Shown: positions 16,399 through 27,902, counted from the stretch's first letter. The stretch is 41,808 nt of DNA from Gemmatimonadota bacterium (GCA_022563405.1 JADFNK010000013.1:1-41808); one strand, 5' to 3'. Notes: generated from the letters alone by a model not told the origin. Translations and numbers: made by a program.

Positions 16399-17551
16399 TC
16401 GTCGAGCGTGGTTCGTCGGTGAGTACCGAAGAAATGATATCCACGATCCGCTCCCCTGCCCTGCCGTCACCGTACGGGTTGCCGGAAGATGCGGGCCGGA
16501 CTCCGTCCTGACCACTCGAGAGGATTCGCCTTCCCTCCTCGAGAATCTTTTCCGGATCGGTTCCCACCAGAATCGCGACGCCCGCCTCGACGCCCTCCGG
16601 GCGTTCCGTGACGCTCCTCAGTACGAGGACGGGCGTCCCGAACGTGGGCGCCTCTTCCTGAATTCCCCCGGAGTCCGTCAGAACCAGATGTGCGCCCTGG
16701 AGTGCCAACACCAAGTCACGGTAGCCCAGAGGATCGACCAGATCGATCCGAGGATGGTCACTGAGCAACTCCTCGGCCGCCTCCACCACGTTGGGATTCG
16801 GGTGGACGGGATAAAGAAGACGAACGTCCTCGTGCTCGTCGACGAGGCTCCGGACGGCACGGAAGACGTCCCTCAAGGGCTGACCAAAGGATTCCCTCCG
16901 ATGCGCAGTCAACAGAACGAGACGGGTCCGTTCCTCCTCCAGGATCGACCTCAAGAGCGGTGACTCCGCCTCTCCCTCCATGGACGCGATGCGCATCAGG
17001 GAATCCACGACCGTGTTTCCGGTGACGTACACCTGAGACGGCTCGATCGCCTCGGCCAGGAGATTGTCGCGAGCTGCGGGTGTGGGGGCAAAAAACAGAT
17101 CGGTCAGGACATCCGTAAGCCGCCTGAACATCTCCTCGGGAAACGGAGCCCACTTGTCCCCCGAACGGAGTCCAGCCTCGACGTGCCCCACTCGTGTCTT
17201 CTCGAAGAAAGCCACGAGGGATGAAAAGAACACCGTGGCCGTGTCTCCTTGCGCAAGAAGTAGGTCGGGCCTGTACTCCCCGACCACCCCGCCAAGCCCC
17301 GTGAGACACCCCTGAGCCACGTCGTAGAGGTTCTGCCCGTCCCGCATGATCTCCAGGTTGTAGTCGGGGCGAAGGTCGAGGATATCGAGAACCTGGTCAA
17401 CGAGATCGTCGTGCTGCCCGGTGAGCAGCAAGCGGCTGTCCAGCCCGGACGTCTGCTTCAGAGCCGCCACCACGGGTGCCATCTTGATGGCCTCGGGCCG
17501 CGTTCCGACCACCACCAGGATACGTGGTGGAAAGTTTTCGGGAGTCGTCAA
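16379..17551 (-). CDS. wecB: UDP-N-acetylglucosamine 2-epimerase (non-hydrolysing)
   Basis: The 390-aa product converts UDP-GlcNAc to UDP-ManNAc for surface polysaccharides. Motifs: GTRPEAIKMAPV at the N-terminus, TGQHDDLVDQ, LAQGDTATVF, HVEAGLRSGDKWAPFPEE, TGNTVVDSL, and the substrate-binding DSGGIQEEAPTFGTPVLVLRSVTERPEG. The start I prefer is TTG at 17551, overlapping the stop of the GT2 gene (TTGA); the reading from 17806 would overlap that gene by 250 bp with no family similarity. The C-terminus (TTDWSGP) lies in the tandem repeat. UDP-ManNAc use is not otherwise visible here, as no wecC is present. Confidence 0.93.
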   Translation of the reverse strand: MTTPENFPPRILVVVGTRPEAIKMAPVVAALKQTSGLDSRLLLTGQHDDLVDQVLDILDLRPDYNLEIMRDGQNLYDVAQGCLTGLGGVVGEYRPDLLLAQGDTATVFFSSLVAFFEKTRVGHVEAGLRSGDKWAPFPEEMFRRLTDVLTDLFFAPTPAARDNLLAEAIEPSQVYVTGNTVVDSLMRIASMEGEAESPLLRSILEEERTRLVLLTAHRRESFGQPLRDVFRAVRSLVDEHEDVRLLYPVHPNPNVVEAAEELLSDHPRIDLVDPLGYRDLVLALQGAHLVLTDSGGIQEEAPTFGTPVLVLRSVTERPEGVEAGVAILVGTDPEKILEEGRRILSSGQDGVRPASSGNPYGDGRAGERIVDIISSVLTDEPRSTTDWSGP

Positions 17552-18513
17552 CGATCCCCGCGCCGGAGGGAGTCCACCTCTTCTCTCAATTGAGCGATCA
17601 TCTCCGCGATCAAGCCGAATCCGAAAAGCAGGAAACCCACGGTCTCCAAAAGGATGACCAAGTAGAGCAGCGGTCTGAATCCGAGGTCCATCCCGAAACG
17701 AAGGATGAACGCCACCACACCCACGATCATTCCCAGCGCGATCAGCGCCATTCCAGTGAACCCGAAGAGCATCAACGGCTTGCGAGAAAACAGGAGCAGG
17801 AACCATACCGACACCAGGTCGATCATGCCGACCGCGATGCGAAACAGTCCTGTGTACTTCGAGGTGCCCGCTCGGCGGGGGTGAAGCTCGATGTCGATCT
17901 CACTCACGGAATAACCACGTGCATGCGCGAGCACGACAAAAAAACGATGCCAGTCGTGTCGCAGGGAGATCTCGTCCAGAATGTCCCGGCGAAATGCCTT
18001 CATCGAGTTCAGGTCCGAAACGGGAACGCGGAAGATCCGTCGGCTCAACGCATTATAAAAAGACGAAACCACCCGCTTGTCGTAAAACCCGATTTTTCGC
18101 CCCGTCACGATATCCCATCCGGCGTGGAGTTTCTCGAGAAACCGTGGAATCTGGTCGGGCAGGTGCTGGAGATCCGCGTCGAACAGGACCAGATAGGTCC
18201 GCTCCGTGGCGCGGGAGGCGGTGATGATCGCCTCCGTCTTGCCGAGGTTCGCGGGATGGCGCAGCACCTTCAAGAGAGGCCAAGCATTCGCCTCCTTCTC
18301 CACTAGATCAGCGGTTCCATCCGTGGAGCCATCATCCACGAACAGGACTTCGCCGCTCAGTTCGTAACGCTCGAACGTCGCCCGGAGTTCGGAGAGCAAT
18401 GCTGGAACGACGGGCGCCTCGTTGAAGGCAGGAATGACGACCGCAAAATCGTGGCGAGCCTCGGCAGTCAGGCTCACTGCCGCCTCACGCGCCCGCGCCG
18501 ACAACTCCATCAC
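17548..18513 (-). CDS. Family 2 glycosyltransferase with C-terminal membrane helices
   Basis: The 321-aa product is a DPM/GtrB-type enzyme: VVIPAFNEAPVV (about residues 25-36), LFVDDGSTDGTADL, LFDADLQHLPD, then two hydrophobic helices near residues 240-300. Such proteins transfer glucose or a related sugar to polyprenol phosphate. The start is either GTG at 18513 (GTGA overlap with the rpoN stop) or the next codon ATG at 18510 (TGATG overlap). Its stop overlaps the wecB start. It ties the sugar block to the rpoN-lpt block by translational coupling. Confidence 0.9.
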   Translation of the reverse strand: MMELSARAREAAVSLTAEARHDFAVVIPAFNEAPVVPALLSELRATFERYELSGEVLFVDDGSTDGTADLVEKEANAWPLLKVLRHPANLGKTEAIITASRATERTYLVLFDADLQHLPDQIPRFLEKLHAGWDIVTGRKIGFYDKRVVSSFYNALSRRIFRVPVSDLNSMKAFRRDILDEISLRHDWHRFFVVLAHARGYSVSEIDIELHPRRAGTSKYTGLFRIAVGMIDLVSVWFLLLFSRKPLMLFGFTGMALIALGMIVGVVAFILRFGMDLGFRPLLYLVILLETVGFLLFGFGLIAEMIAQLREEVDSLRRGDR

Positions 18514-20030
18514 ACACGCTTTCGCATACGTGCGGGAAGAACACCGAGCTGATCCCGGTACTTTGCCACCGTCCTTCTCGCGATTTTTACTCCATTCGTC
18601 TTGAGGAGCTCAACGATTTTCTGGTCCGTAAGGGGCTTGAGTTCATTTTCTTCATCAACCAGCTTTTGGATCTTATCCCTGACGCTCCTCGCGGAGATAT
18701 CTTCGCCACTGGTCGTCGCCAACCCGCTCGAAAAGAAGTATTTCAGCGGAAAGACCCCCCGTGGAGTCTGCACGAACTTCTCGTTCGTGACCCTCGACAC
18801 GGTGGACTCATGCATCTCGATGTGATCGGCGACTTCCCGGAGGGTCAGCGGCCTCAAGTGCTGGACACCATTCTCGAAGAAGCTACGCTGGCGGTCTACG
18901 ATGAACGCCATGACCTTCAACATCGTCTGCCGGCGTTGCTCGATCGCCTGAATGATCCAGTTCGCCGAGTTGAGCTTTCTCGAAACAAACTCCTTGTTTT
19001 CACCCTTGAACAGCGCCTTGTTCTGCGCCAGGCTCTGATAGGATCGCGCAATTCGCAGCCGGGGGATACTCGTGTCGTTGACGAAAACCATGTACTCGCC
19101 GTCGATCTTCTCGACGATGAGATCAGGCACGATGTAGCGCTCGGGATCGGGCGAGTACTTCATGCCGGGTTTGGGATCGAGCTTGGCGATTTCGTCAGCC
19201 ACGGTCTGGACCTCGACCGGCTTGACACTCATCTCTCTCGCCACATCGGCCCAACGGTGACTGACCAGCTCATCGAAGAACCTCTCCGCGATTTCATAGG
19301 TCAACGAATCAGTCCTCCCAAGCTGCCGCAGTTGGATCAATATGGACTCCCGGAGATCGCGCGCGGCCACGCCGGGCGGATCGAAACCCTGAACGCTCTG
19401 GAGCATCTCTTCGGCCTCGTGCATCTGGTACGGTTGGAACAGCAGATCCAACTCCGCCTGAGCTTCCCGCCGATCTTCTCGCTGATCTTTTCCGGAATTT
19501 TCGAGGGCGTCGACCTCCTTCTGGGCAACCGAACGCACGTCTTCCAACCACGCATTTACCCCGATCACGACCTCCGTGAGTTCGCACGTCAACGTCCCGG
19601 CGTCATTTACGTTCCCTATGATCTCCTCTCCCAGGCGTACTTCACGTTCCGTCAGGTCGAGCAGCCGGAGTTGGTCCTGCAGGTGATCTCGAAGATCCGT
19701 CGTCTCAACCGGCGCGCGTTGATATACCTCCACGGCCTCGTACTGCTCGCGCCGCCCACCCACCTCGAAGCCGTCGAGGAGGATTCCCTCCCAATCGATC
19801 TCGTCCTCGGGAGGATCGTCTTTATCGTCTTCCCCGAGTTCTACGTCGTCCTCGACGTCCGCCTCGCTCATCTCGAGGAAGGGATTTTCCTCCATCTCCG
19901 TTTTGAGATGCTGCTGAAGGTCGAGCAGGGGCAAGTAGAGCAACTCCATCGCATGATACAGGCGTGGGTTGATCTTCATCTCCTGGCGGAGCTGCTGGCT
20001 CTGGAAGAGCTTGGTGCTGAATCCGCTCAT
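18510..20030 (-). CDS. rpoN: RNA polymerase sigma-54 factor
   Basis: The 506-aa product is complete. Region I (residues 1-55) is Gln/Leu-rich (SQQLRQEMKINPRLYHAMELLYLPLLD). An acidic region II follows, then the core-binding domain (FDPPGVAARDLRESILIQL). The helix-turn-helix region is LREVADHIEMHESTVSRVTNEK and the RpoN box ARRTVAKYR is at the C-terminus. It directs transcription from -24/-12 promoters with activator ATPases. Position behind lptB matches the conserved lptA-lptB-rpoN order of many Gram-negatives; here a glycosyltransferase follows instead of the usual hpf/PTS genes. The gap to lptB is 46 bp. Confidence 0.97.
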   Translation of the reverse strand: MSGFSTKLFQSQQLRQEMKINPRLYHAMELLYLPLLDLQQHLKTEMEENPFLEMSEADVEDDVELGEDDKDDPPEDEIDWEGILLDGFEVGGRREQYEAVEVYQRAPVETTDLRDHLQDQLRLLDLTEREVRLGEEIIGNVNDAGTLTCELTEVVIGVNAWLEDVRSVAQKEVDALENSGKDQREDRREAQAELDLLFQPYQMHEAEEMLQSVQGFDPPGVAARDLRESILIQLRQLGRTDSLTYEIAERFFDELVSHRWADVAREMSVKPVEVQTVADEIAKLDPKPGMKYSPDPERYIVPDLIVEKIDGEYMVFVNDTSIPRLRIARSYQSLAQNKALFKGENKEFVSRKLNSANWIIQAIEQRRQTMLKVMAFIVDRQRSFFENGVQHLRPLTLREVADHIEMHESTVSRVTNEKFVQTPRGVFPLKYFFSSGLATTSGEDISARSVRDKIQKLVDEENELKPLTDQKIVELLKTNGVKIARRTVAKYRDQLGVLPARMRKRV

Positions 20031-20076
20031 GAGTCTTCGGTTGCCCTGAATTCTCCAATGTTGGTTCCCAGCGGCC

Positions 20077-20934
20077 TTATACCGCCTCTCCGCCGGGAGG
20101 CCTCGCGAACCGGCCCCTCATCCGTTCGGTCAGCGAGGGGCCCAAATAGATCTGCGCCACCTCATCGTCCCACACCAGCTCGGAAACGGTACCGCTGATG
20201 CGAATCTGACCCTCATACATAATGTATGCCCGATCGACGATCTCCAGGGTTTGTTCAACATTGTGGTCCGAAATGATGATGCCGATTCCGCGTTCCTTGA
20301 GGGAGGCCACGATGTCCTGGATGTCGTGCACCGCAATCGGGTCGATGCCGGCGAACGGCTCGTCGAGGAGCATGAACTTTGGCTTCTGCACCAGAGCTCT
20401 CGTGATCTCGAGACGTCTGCGCTCCCCCCCCGAGAGTGAATACGCCTTGTTCCGCCGTAGGTGGCCGAGTGAAAGCTCGTTCAGCAACTCCTCGAGGCGG
20501 GCCGCTTCCTTTTCCTTGGGCATGCGCAGGGTTTCCAGGATCGCCTTCACGTTTTGTTCGACCGTGAGCTTTCGAAAGACGGACGGCTCCTGGGCCAAAT
20601 AGCCGACGCCCTTGCGAGCTCGACGATACATCGGAACATCGGTCAAATCTTCTTCGTCCAGAAACACCCGGCCGCGGTTGGGCGGGATCAATCCCACCAG
20701 CATGTGGAAAGTGGTGGTTTTCCCGGCACCGTTCGGCCCCAACAGGCCGACGATTTCACCTTGAGTGACGGAGATGTCGATATCGTCTACCACTCGCCTT
20801 TTCCGGTAGACCTTCAAGAGGCCCTCACCCCGGAGCCGGGCGGGCACAACGAGATCCGTGCCGGATGCAGAAGGAGAGGTGAACCCCTCGGCACCCTCCC
20901 CGTCACGAGGCCCCGAATCGACGTCACTCAACAC
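20077..20934 (-). CDS. lptB: Lipopolysaccharide export ATP-binding protein LptB
   Basis: The 285-aa product is the cytoplasmic ATPase of the LptBFG exporter. It shows Walker [12 protein letters not shown]-loop AQEPSVF, signature [11 protein letters not shown], Walker [13 protein letters not shown] and switch His in ISDHNVEQ. It is about 40 residues longer than usual LptB because of a polar N-terminal extension before [14 protein letters not shown]. Candidate starts are GTG at 20934 and the next codon TTG at 20931, which gives a TTGA overlap with the lptA stop; a later start is not excluded. lptF and lptG are not in the window. Confidence 0.96.
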   Translation of the reverse strand: MLSDVDSGPRDGEGAEGFTSPSASGTDLVVPARLRGEGLLKVYRKRRVVDDIDISVTQGEIVGLLGPNGAGKTTTFHMLVGLIPPNRGRVFLDEEDLTDVPMYRRARKGVGYLAQEPSVFRKLTVEQNVKAILETLRMPKEKEAARLEELLNELSLGHLRRNKAYSLSGGERRRLEITRALVQKPKFMLLDEPFAGIDPIAVHDIQDIVASLKERGIGIIISDHNVEQTLEIVDRAYIMYEGQIRISGTVSELVWDDEVAQIYLGPSLTERMRGRFARPPGGEAV

Positions 20935-22556
20935 ACACCTCCATGCGTATTTCGATTTCCACCACCAGGGCCAGCGCCGTTGCCCGTGGCGTTGCCAGTG
21001 GGTGACCCGTTATCAACTGGCGGGGGTTGGCCATCCGCCCCGGGCGGAGGCGGGGCTCCCCCGCTCGGCTCTGGGGCGGCGACTGGCGGACTCGATTGGT
21101 TTGTCGGCCGTAGGACAGCCCCGTCGGGGTTAACCACCTCCATTCGTTCGACCTCACCGTCCTTCATGTAGAGGCGCACCTCATCGCCCGTGACGTAGTG
21201 GAGATCGAGCGGCGGAGGTCCAGCCGCCGTCGTCGTCGTTGAATCGGGGGCCGCCCGGTAATACGTCTTCGCCTGACCGCCCTGACCGAGGGCTATAAGC
21301 AAGTCGAGTTGCGGCTCGCTCGGCTCCGCAAGCTCCACTCCGTCTGGGCCCGGGTCGCCAGGATCCACCGAAACCGACGAGAAAGTCGCGATGATGGTGT
21401 CCCCCGAAATCCAGTCGTCCCGAAAGAGTTCATCGGTGGCTGACGTGTTCAGGGAATCTCTTGCCGACGATACACCCCTAGCGGTCCCCGCGGCGAATAC
21501 CCGCTCCAGCTCCCCTCCCGGCAAGTACGCCTCGATGGAGTCCCCCGTCAGGCGAAAATCCTCGGCCAACACCTCAGGCTGTGCCCGATTACCGGACGAG
21601 GCGTACTCCAGGTCGCCCGCGATCACGGGCGCGAGACCTTCCTCGACGGCCCGTCGCACGCCGAATACGCGCTCCAACTCCTCCTCCAGGAAAACCAGGC
21701 GAATCACCGGTGCCCGCATCTCGATGTCATCCGCCAGCAGATGGGCCCGGCCCCGTGCTTCTATTTCATCTATTTGATCGTCCGGCAGATTCAGCGTGAT
21801 CGTGTCTCCGCGCACGTCTAACGTGTCTCCCGACACCGTGTCCTGCGAAAGGATACGAGCGTTGTCGAAGAGGGTCAGCCAACCAATGTCCTGTTGAAAT
21901 TCCAAGGAATCACCGTAGGCCTGCAAGGTTTCTTGACGAATCTCCACTCGTCCCCGTGCCTGGAACAGGCGATCTCCCACCAGATGGATCAGATCCGCAT
22001 CGACCTCGTAAGGGGCCGGAACTTGCGAAGTCTCCGACAGGTTCTCCGCTTGGGCAGCCCCCGGGATGACGTCCGTAGAATCGCGTGCCGCCCTCGAAAC
22101 GATGCTGGCGTGAGGCCGGCCCCCGCGCACCGTCACGTCGTCTTCGGCACGATCGTCGCCTTCCTGAAGAAGGAGGAGATCGTCACCGGTCACCCATGAC
22201 CCGTTCTCGAGGTTCACGAGCCGGACGGATCCCTGAGCTTGGAGGCGGCCCACGCGTTCGAAGTATTGGGCCCGGTCGGCGTTCAGCTCCCTCCCCACCT
22301 CGCGGAATACCACGTTCCCGAAGAGCTCGTAGAAGGACGTGGACTCGTGGTAGACAGAGCTGTCCGCCCGAATGCTGGTTCCGTCGTCACACTCGATTCG
22401 CGGAGCGGAGGTATAAGTCACGTACACGTCGTTCGTCTGTATCGATTGAAACCTGTCGAAGCTCGTGAGGTCACAGGATCGCTGCCCCGCCAGCTCCGTC
22501 ACCGCCAAAAGAAAGGCGAGGCCCACCAGAGAGACGCGAAGGGCCTGACTGGACAT
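20928..22556 (-). CDS. lptA: OstA/LptA-like lipopolysaccharide transport protein, unusually long
   Basis: The 542-aa product has a signal peptide (residues 1-24) and several stretches of OstA-type beta-jellyroll repeats, for example [22 protein letters not shown] (about 75-96), [21 protein letters not shown] (about 190-210) and [20 protein letters not shown]. These form the periplasmic bridge that carries lipopolysaccharide to LptD. Typical LptA is about 180 aa, so this is close to three times longer. The C-terminus (about residue 485 on) is a Pro/Gly/Asn-rich tail. Position between lptC and lptB supports the call. Its ATG overlaps the lptC stop (TGATG). Confidence 0.85.
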   Translation of the reverse strand: MSSQALRVSLVGLAFLLAVTELAGQRSCDLTSFDRFQSIQTNDVYVTYTSAPRIECDDGTSIRADSSVYHESTSFYELFGNVVFREVGRELNADRAQYFERVGRLQAQGSVRLVNLENGSWVTGDDLLLLQEGDDRAEDDVTVRGGRPHASIVSRAARDSTDVIPGAAQAENLSETSQVPAPYEVDADLIHLVGDRLFQARGRVEIRQETLQAYGDSLEFQQDIGWLTLFDNARILSQDTVSGDTLDVRGDTITLNLPDDQIDEIEARGRAHLLADDIEMRAPVIRLVFLEEELERVFGVRRAVEEGLAPVIAGDLEYASSGNRAQPEVLAEDFRLTGDSIEAYLPGGELERVFAAGTARGVSSARDSLNTSATDELFRDDWISGDTIIATFSSVSVDPGDPGPDGVELAEPSEPQLDLLIALGQGGQAKTYYRAAPDSTTTTAAGPPPLDLHYVTGDEVRLYMKDGEVERMEVVNPDGAVLRPTNQSSPPVAAPEPSGGAPPPPGADGQPPPVDNGSPTGNATGNGAGPGGGNRNTHGGVC

Positions 22557-23116
22557 CAGAAGCGGATCGCTCCTCCGCGCGTCCGTCCGTTCAGAATGAC
22601 CACGTCCGTAAAGTCGAGGTCCGAGGTGAAACTCGTGCCCTCCATAGTGGTGTCTCCGTCGTACATCACCGTAGCCGAGTCGCTTTGGATCCGATTCGCA
22701 TCTGGGATGTAGCGTAACTCGTAGCTCTCGATCCTCCGGCCATCGGCTTGGATGACCAGGACCGCATTACCTTCGGCGAACAGTTCGTTCGTGTCGGTGT
22801 CCAGCCGGCCTCGGTCGGAAGTCACGACCGCTTTCTCCGTACCGAGTTCTTCGTTGTACGCGGTCAACCTCACGTGCCCACGAAGAAAGACGACGGTGGA
22901 GTCCTGAAAGATCAGGGCCGTGTCGGCCTCCACGATGGCCTCCCGTATCCCGTTCCGAGTCAGGTAGCTCCTGAGTCCGAAGATGATGTAGTCGGCTTCT
23001 ATGGCCTCCAAATAGGGATCGATGACCATGCCAGGGGGGCTGTCCGTACACGCCGTCGCCGTCAGCAAGAATCCGGCAAAAAATAACTGCGCGTGTAATA
23101 GCCTACTGGTAGCCAC
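22556..23116 (-). CDS. lptC: LPS export protein LptC-like lipoprotein
   Basis: The 186-aa product begins with a signal sequence ending in TATAC, so it is probably a lipoprotein rather than having the usual transmembrane anchor. The rest is a beta-rich LptC fold: DYIIFGLRSYLTRNGIREAIVEADTALIF, VFLRGHVRLTAYNEELGTEKAVVTSDRGRLDT, AEGNAVLVIQADGRRIESYELRY. LptC links the LptBFG complex to LptA. The start is GTG at 23116, with AGGGAG about 11 nt upstream; there is no other start before a stop. The 198-bp gap to kdsC shows nothing clear. Confidence 0.85.
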   Translation of the reverse strand: MATSRLLHAQLFFAGFLLTATACTDSPPGMVIDPYLEAIEADYIIFGLRSYLTRNGIREAIVEADTALIFQDSTVVFLRGHVRLTAYNEELGTEKAVVTSDRGRLDTDTNELFAEGNAVLVIQADGRRIESYELRYIPDANRIQSDSATVMYDGDTTMEGTSFTSDLDFTDVVILNGRTRGGAIRF

Positions 23117-23314
23117 TATAGAGACACTCCCTACAAGTTCATGAGTGCACGGCTAGATGCATGGCCGAGTTTGAAGTATCGCTCTTCGACCCTCATCTTT
23201 TCTACCCGAAATGTGAGCTTTCGTCGCAGCCCGGCTGTTCCTCTCAAATCCGTCCGCCGTGTCGTTGGTGTGCCGGGTCACCGTGCGCTGTGTTATCCGC
23301 CCACCGTGTCACTC

Positions 23315-23878
23315 TTAGGAACGGTCGTCACAATATTGGCGGACCAACCTGTCCCACTCTCCTCGTGCAGTCAGAAGCGCGCGCGCGAATTCCCTGACGG
23401 CACCCCGACCTCCGGGGACCCCAGTGGTCCAGCGAGACACCGCATGGACCTCCGGGACCGCGTTCGACACAGCGACTGGGAGTGCGACACGCTCCAGGAT
23501 CGGAAGATCCGCGAGGTCATCGCCCACCATCGCGGCTTCGTCCCATCCAAGACCCCGGTCGTCCAGCATCTTCTGCACAATCGGTAATTTCCTGGCGCCC
23601 GGATCTTGGTGGCACTCATCGATCCCCAGTTCCGCCGCCCGCCAAGAGGTGGCCTCCGAGACACGTCCTGAAACGATCGCGACCTCGATGCCTGCCCAGC
23701 GGAGCATCTTGATCCCCAGACCATCCTGAATGTCAAACCGTTTGAGCTCGATGGCGTCTTGGCCTGGGCGGGCGCCAACGTAAACACCACCGTCGGTCAG
23801 GACCCCGTCTACGTCCAGTACGACCAGTCGTATACGACCGGCTACTTGGGGATCTATGTCCCCCGATGGACCGGGCAT
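23315..23878 (-). CDS. kdsC: 3-deoxy-D-manno-octulosonate 8-phosphate phosphatase
   Basis: The 187-aa product is a C0-type HAD phosphatase that makes Kdo from Kdo 8-phosphate. Motifs: VLDVDGVLTDGG (nucleophile Asp), KRFDIQDGLGIKML, IVSGR, and MVGDDLADLPIL. Its length matches Escherichia coli KdsC. I set the start at ATG 23878, with AAGGGG 8 nt upstream, just after the kdsA stop; the longer reading to 23956 would overlap kdsA and lacks a ribosome-binding site. Confidence 0.94.
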   Translation of the reverse strand: MPGPSGDIDPQVAGRIRLVVLDVDGVLTDGGVYVGARPGQDAIELKRFDIQDGLGIKMLRWAGIEVAIVSGRVSEATSWRAAELGIDECHQDPGARKLPIVQKMLDDRGLGWDEAAMVGDDLADLPILERVALPVAVSNAVPEVHAVSRWTTGVPGGRGAVREFARALLTARGEWDRLVRQYCDDRS

Positions 23879-23894
23879 CTCAACAGCCCCTTCG

Positions 23895-24709
23895 TCAGCC
23901 AGCGGAGACGGAAGGTTCGACATCGACCGGCGCCAGCGCAGCCCGAATCGCGACAACCCGCTCCAGGAGAGGTTTCAGTTGGTCCAACGGAAGCATTGCT
24001 GCGCCATCCGACGGAGCGTTACCAGGATCAGGATGGACTTCCAGGAATAGGCCGTCACATCCAGCCGCAACGGCGGCACGCACTAACGCAGGCACGAACT
24101 CGGGAGCGCCCCCACTGGATCCCGAAGTGCGCCCCGGCTGCTGGAGCGAGTGTGTGCCGTCGAAGAGGACCGGCACTCCACAGGCCGCGCGTATCCTCTG
24201 GAACGAACGCATGTCGACGATCAGGTCTCCGTATCCGAAGAATGTCCCCCTCTCGGTCACCGCCACGCTGGCCGCCCCGGCTTCCTGGGTTTTCTCCACG
24301 GCACCGAGCATCTCCTCAGGCGTCATCCACTGGCCTTTCTTGATATTAACGACCTTCCCCGTTGCCCCCGCCGCACGGAGCAAGTCAGTCTGACGGCAAA
24401 GAAACGCGGGAATCTGGAGGATGTCCGCGACTCGGGCAGCAACGGCCGCTTGATCAACCTCGTGCACGTCCGTCAGGATCGGAAGGCCGGTCTCTCCCTT
24501 CACGTGCCGAAGTTGCTCGAGCCCGGCCTTCAAGCCAGGGCCGCGAGGCGAGTCGACTCTCGACCGATTCGCCTTGTCGAAGGAGGCTTTGAACACGACG
24601 GGTATCCCTACCGCGGACGACAGCCAAGCCAACTGTCGGCCGATCTCCAGGTTGAGGCCATCGTCCTCGAGCAGGCAAGGACCGGCGATCAACGTAAAAC
24701 GGTCGAGCA

Positions 24710-24710
<1 letters not shown>
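23895..24710 (-). CDS. kdsA: 3-deoxy-8-phosphooctulonate synthase
   Basis: The 271-aa product condenses phosphoenolpyruvate and arabinose 5-phosphate to Kdo 8-phosphate. Motifs: LIAGPCLLED, KASFDKANRS, ILTDVHEVDQ, QIPAFLCRQTDLL, VNIKKGQWMTP, LFDGTHSLQQP. Cys12 together with the later His, Glu and Asp (LFDGTHS, FLEVHPDPGNAPSDGA) indicates the metal-dependent class, as in Aquifex, instead of the metal-free enterobacterial type. The ATG at 24710 overlaps the pyrG stop (TAATG); the longer reading to 24851 lies inside pyrG. Confidence 0.96.
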
Positions 24711-26368
<1,658 letters not shown>

Positions 26369-26397
26369 CTACTTCCTCGGCACTAAGGCTAGACACT

Positions 26398-27189
26398 CTA
26401 GACACTAAGAGTTTCCATTCTGGCCAGCGCATCCTCCATGCGCACGGCATCAGCCGGGGTGTCGACTCCATGATCCGCCGCCCCCACAACCGCCACTCCG
26501 ATCCGCATGCCGGCCTCCAGGGGCCGCAGCTGCTCCAGGTCCTCCAACTGTTCGAGGGGCGACGGCGCCATCGCGACCCAGCGCGCCAGGGCCTCCCGGG
26601 AATACGCGTAGATGCCGATATGCCGCAAGAACGGCTCTCGCTCCAGATCCTGCGATGAGGGCTTGCCGTTACGCTGATACGGAATACACGCCCGAGAAAA
26701 ATACAGAGCTCGGCCGCCCGCAGCACGGACCACCTTCACCGCCGCGGGATCCCTTCTCGCCTCGTGATCGAGGAGCGGGGTAGCGCACGTACCGATCTCC
26801 CAGCCGTCGTCACGAACCAGTGAGATGGCCGTTCCCAGATGAAGCTCCTGGAGCAACGGCTCATCGCCCTGAATATTTGCGATGACCCCGAAATCGGCGA
26901 ACGCCGGGCGTTCCGCAACCTCGGCCACTCGGTCCGTACCGGAGGGGTGCCGGGTGGAGGTCATTTCCACCGGAGCTCCGAAGGATCGGCACACTTCGGC
27001 GACCTCTTCGCTGTCCGTGGCCACAACCGTGTGGTCCAACACCTTCATGCTCTCGATGCGACGCCATACCCACTCGATGAGGGGCCTGCCGAGAAGAGGA
27101 TAAAGGGGCTTGTTGGGGAGGCGGGTAGACGCCAGCCGCGCTGGAACGATGCCCAGAACGCGGCTGCTCAACGGTCCGAACCTGGACAC
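26398..27189 (-). CDS. kdsB: 3-deoxy-manno-octulosonate cytidylyltransferase (CMP-Kdo synthetase)
   Basis: The 263-aa product activates Kdo with CTP. Motifs: GIVPARLASTRLPNKPL, VVATDSEEVAEV, TSTRHPSGTDRVAEV, NIQGDEPLL, and LRHIGIYAYSREAL. Length is typical. The start is GTG at 27189; no strong ribosome-binding site precedes it. The stop TAG lies in a short direct repeat of CTAGACACT (plus strand 26389-26406). The 137-bp gap upstream contains TTGACT on the minus strand (27227-27222) but no convincing -10 box. Confidence 0.96.
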   Translation of the reverse strand: MSRFGPLSSRVLGIVPARLASTRLPNKPLYPLLGRPLIEWVWRRIESMKVLDHTVVATDSEEVAEVCRSFGAPVEMTSTRHPSGTDRVAEVAERPAFADFGVIANIQGDEPLLQELHLGTAISLVRDDGWEIGTCATPLLDHEARRDPAAVKVVRAAGGRALYFSRACIPYQRNGKPSSQDLEREPFLRHIGIYAYSREALARWVAMAPSPLEQLEDLEQLRPLEAGMRIGVAVVGAADHGVDTPADAVRMEDALARMETLSV

Positions 27190-27326
27190 GAAGCGGTACC
27201 GATCGTCACAAATATCACGCCAGTCAAGTTATCCGAGGGAGAGCATGGTTGGCAACGCCTGACCCCTACGGAGGACAACTTTTCTCTGTACCGATGGGCT
27301 TTGGGGGAAGCCTCCCGATGACCCTT

Positions 27327-27902
27327 CTATAGAGCTAGAAAATTCCCCAATAGAGTCTTACCGTGCTCCGAAAACAGCGACTCGGGGTGGAACTGCACCC
27401 CCCAAACCGGCCGATCACGGTGCCGAATCGCTTGAATCTCCTCGACTCCATCTTTCTCGCCGCTCCAAGCCACCGGGATCAAGCTATCCGGGAGGGCCGC
27501 GGCGTCCGTCACCAGCGAGTGGTAGCGCGCCACCGTGAAGGGCGAGGGAATGCCTCGGAAAATTCCTTCCCCATTGTGCCGGGTAGGCGCCGTTTTTCCG
27601 TGCATGACCCGATCCGCCCGCACGGTCCTTCCCCCGAAGGCCTCGCCCAAAGCCTGATGGCCCAGGCACACACCCAGCATGGGTATCGAAGGATCCAGCG
27701 ATCGGAACAGCTCCACGCTTACGCCCGCCTCGCGTGGCGTGCAGGGTCCGGGCGAAACCACCACGCGCGCCGGCGACAGCGCCCGAATTTCTTCGACGGT
27801 GCGCTCATCGTTTCGGCAAACCGCAACGTCCGCGCCCAACTCTCCCAGCAACTGGACGAGGTTGAACGTGAAGGAATCGTAATTATCGATGACGAGTAAC
27901 AT
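27327..27902 (-). CDS. Glutamine amidotransferase: anthranilate / aminodeoxychorismate synthase component II
   Basis: The 191-aa product is a class I amidotransferase of the TrpG/PabA family that passes ammonia to the chorismate-using subunit. Motifs: LVIDNYDSFTFNLVQLL, VVSPGPCTPREAG, catalytic Cys in LGVCLGHQAL, RYHSLV, and WGVQFHPESLFSEHG. No trpE or pabB is nearby, so tryptophan and folate roles cannot be separated. The ATG at 27902 has GAGAGCGG upstream; the longer reading to 28112 has no homology. Confidence 0.94.
   Translation of the reverse strand: MLLVIDNYDSFTFNLVQLLGELGADVAVCRNDERTVEEIRALSPARVVVSPGPCTPREAGVSVELFRSLDPSIPMLGVCLGHQALGEAFGGRTVRADRVMHGKTAPTRHNGEGIFRGIPSPFTVARYHSLVTDAAALPDSLIPVAWSGEKDGVEEIQAIRHRDRPVWGVQFHPESLFSEHGKTLLGNFLAL

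Noticed and set aside
18666-20198. 510-codon plus-strand open frame opposite rpoN
   Set aside because: It is antisense to a complete sigma-54 gene. Its product has no recognisable domain, and long antisense frames are common in GC-rich genes.
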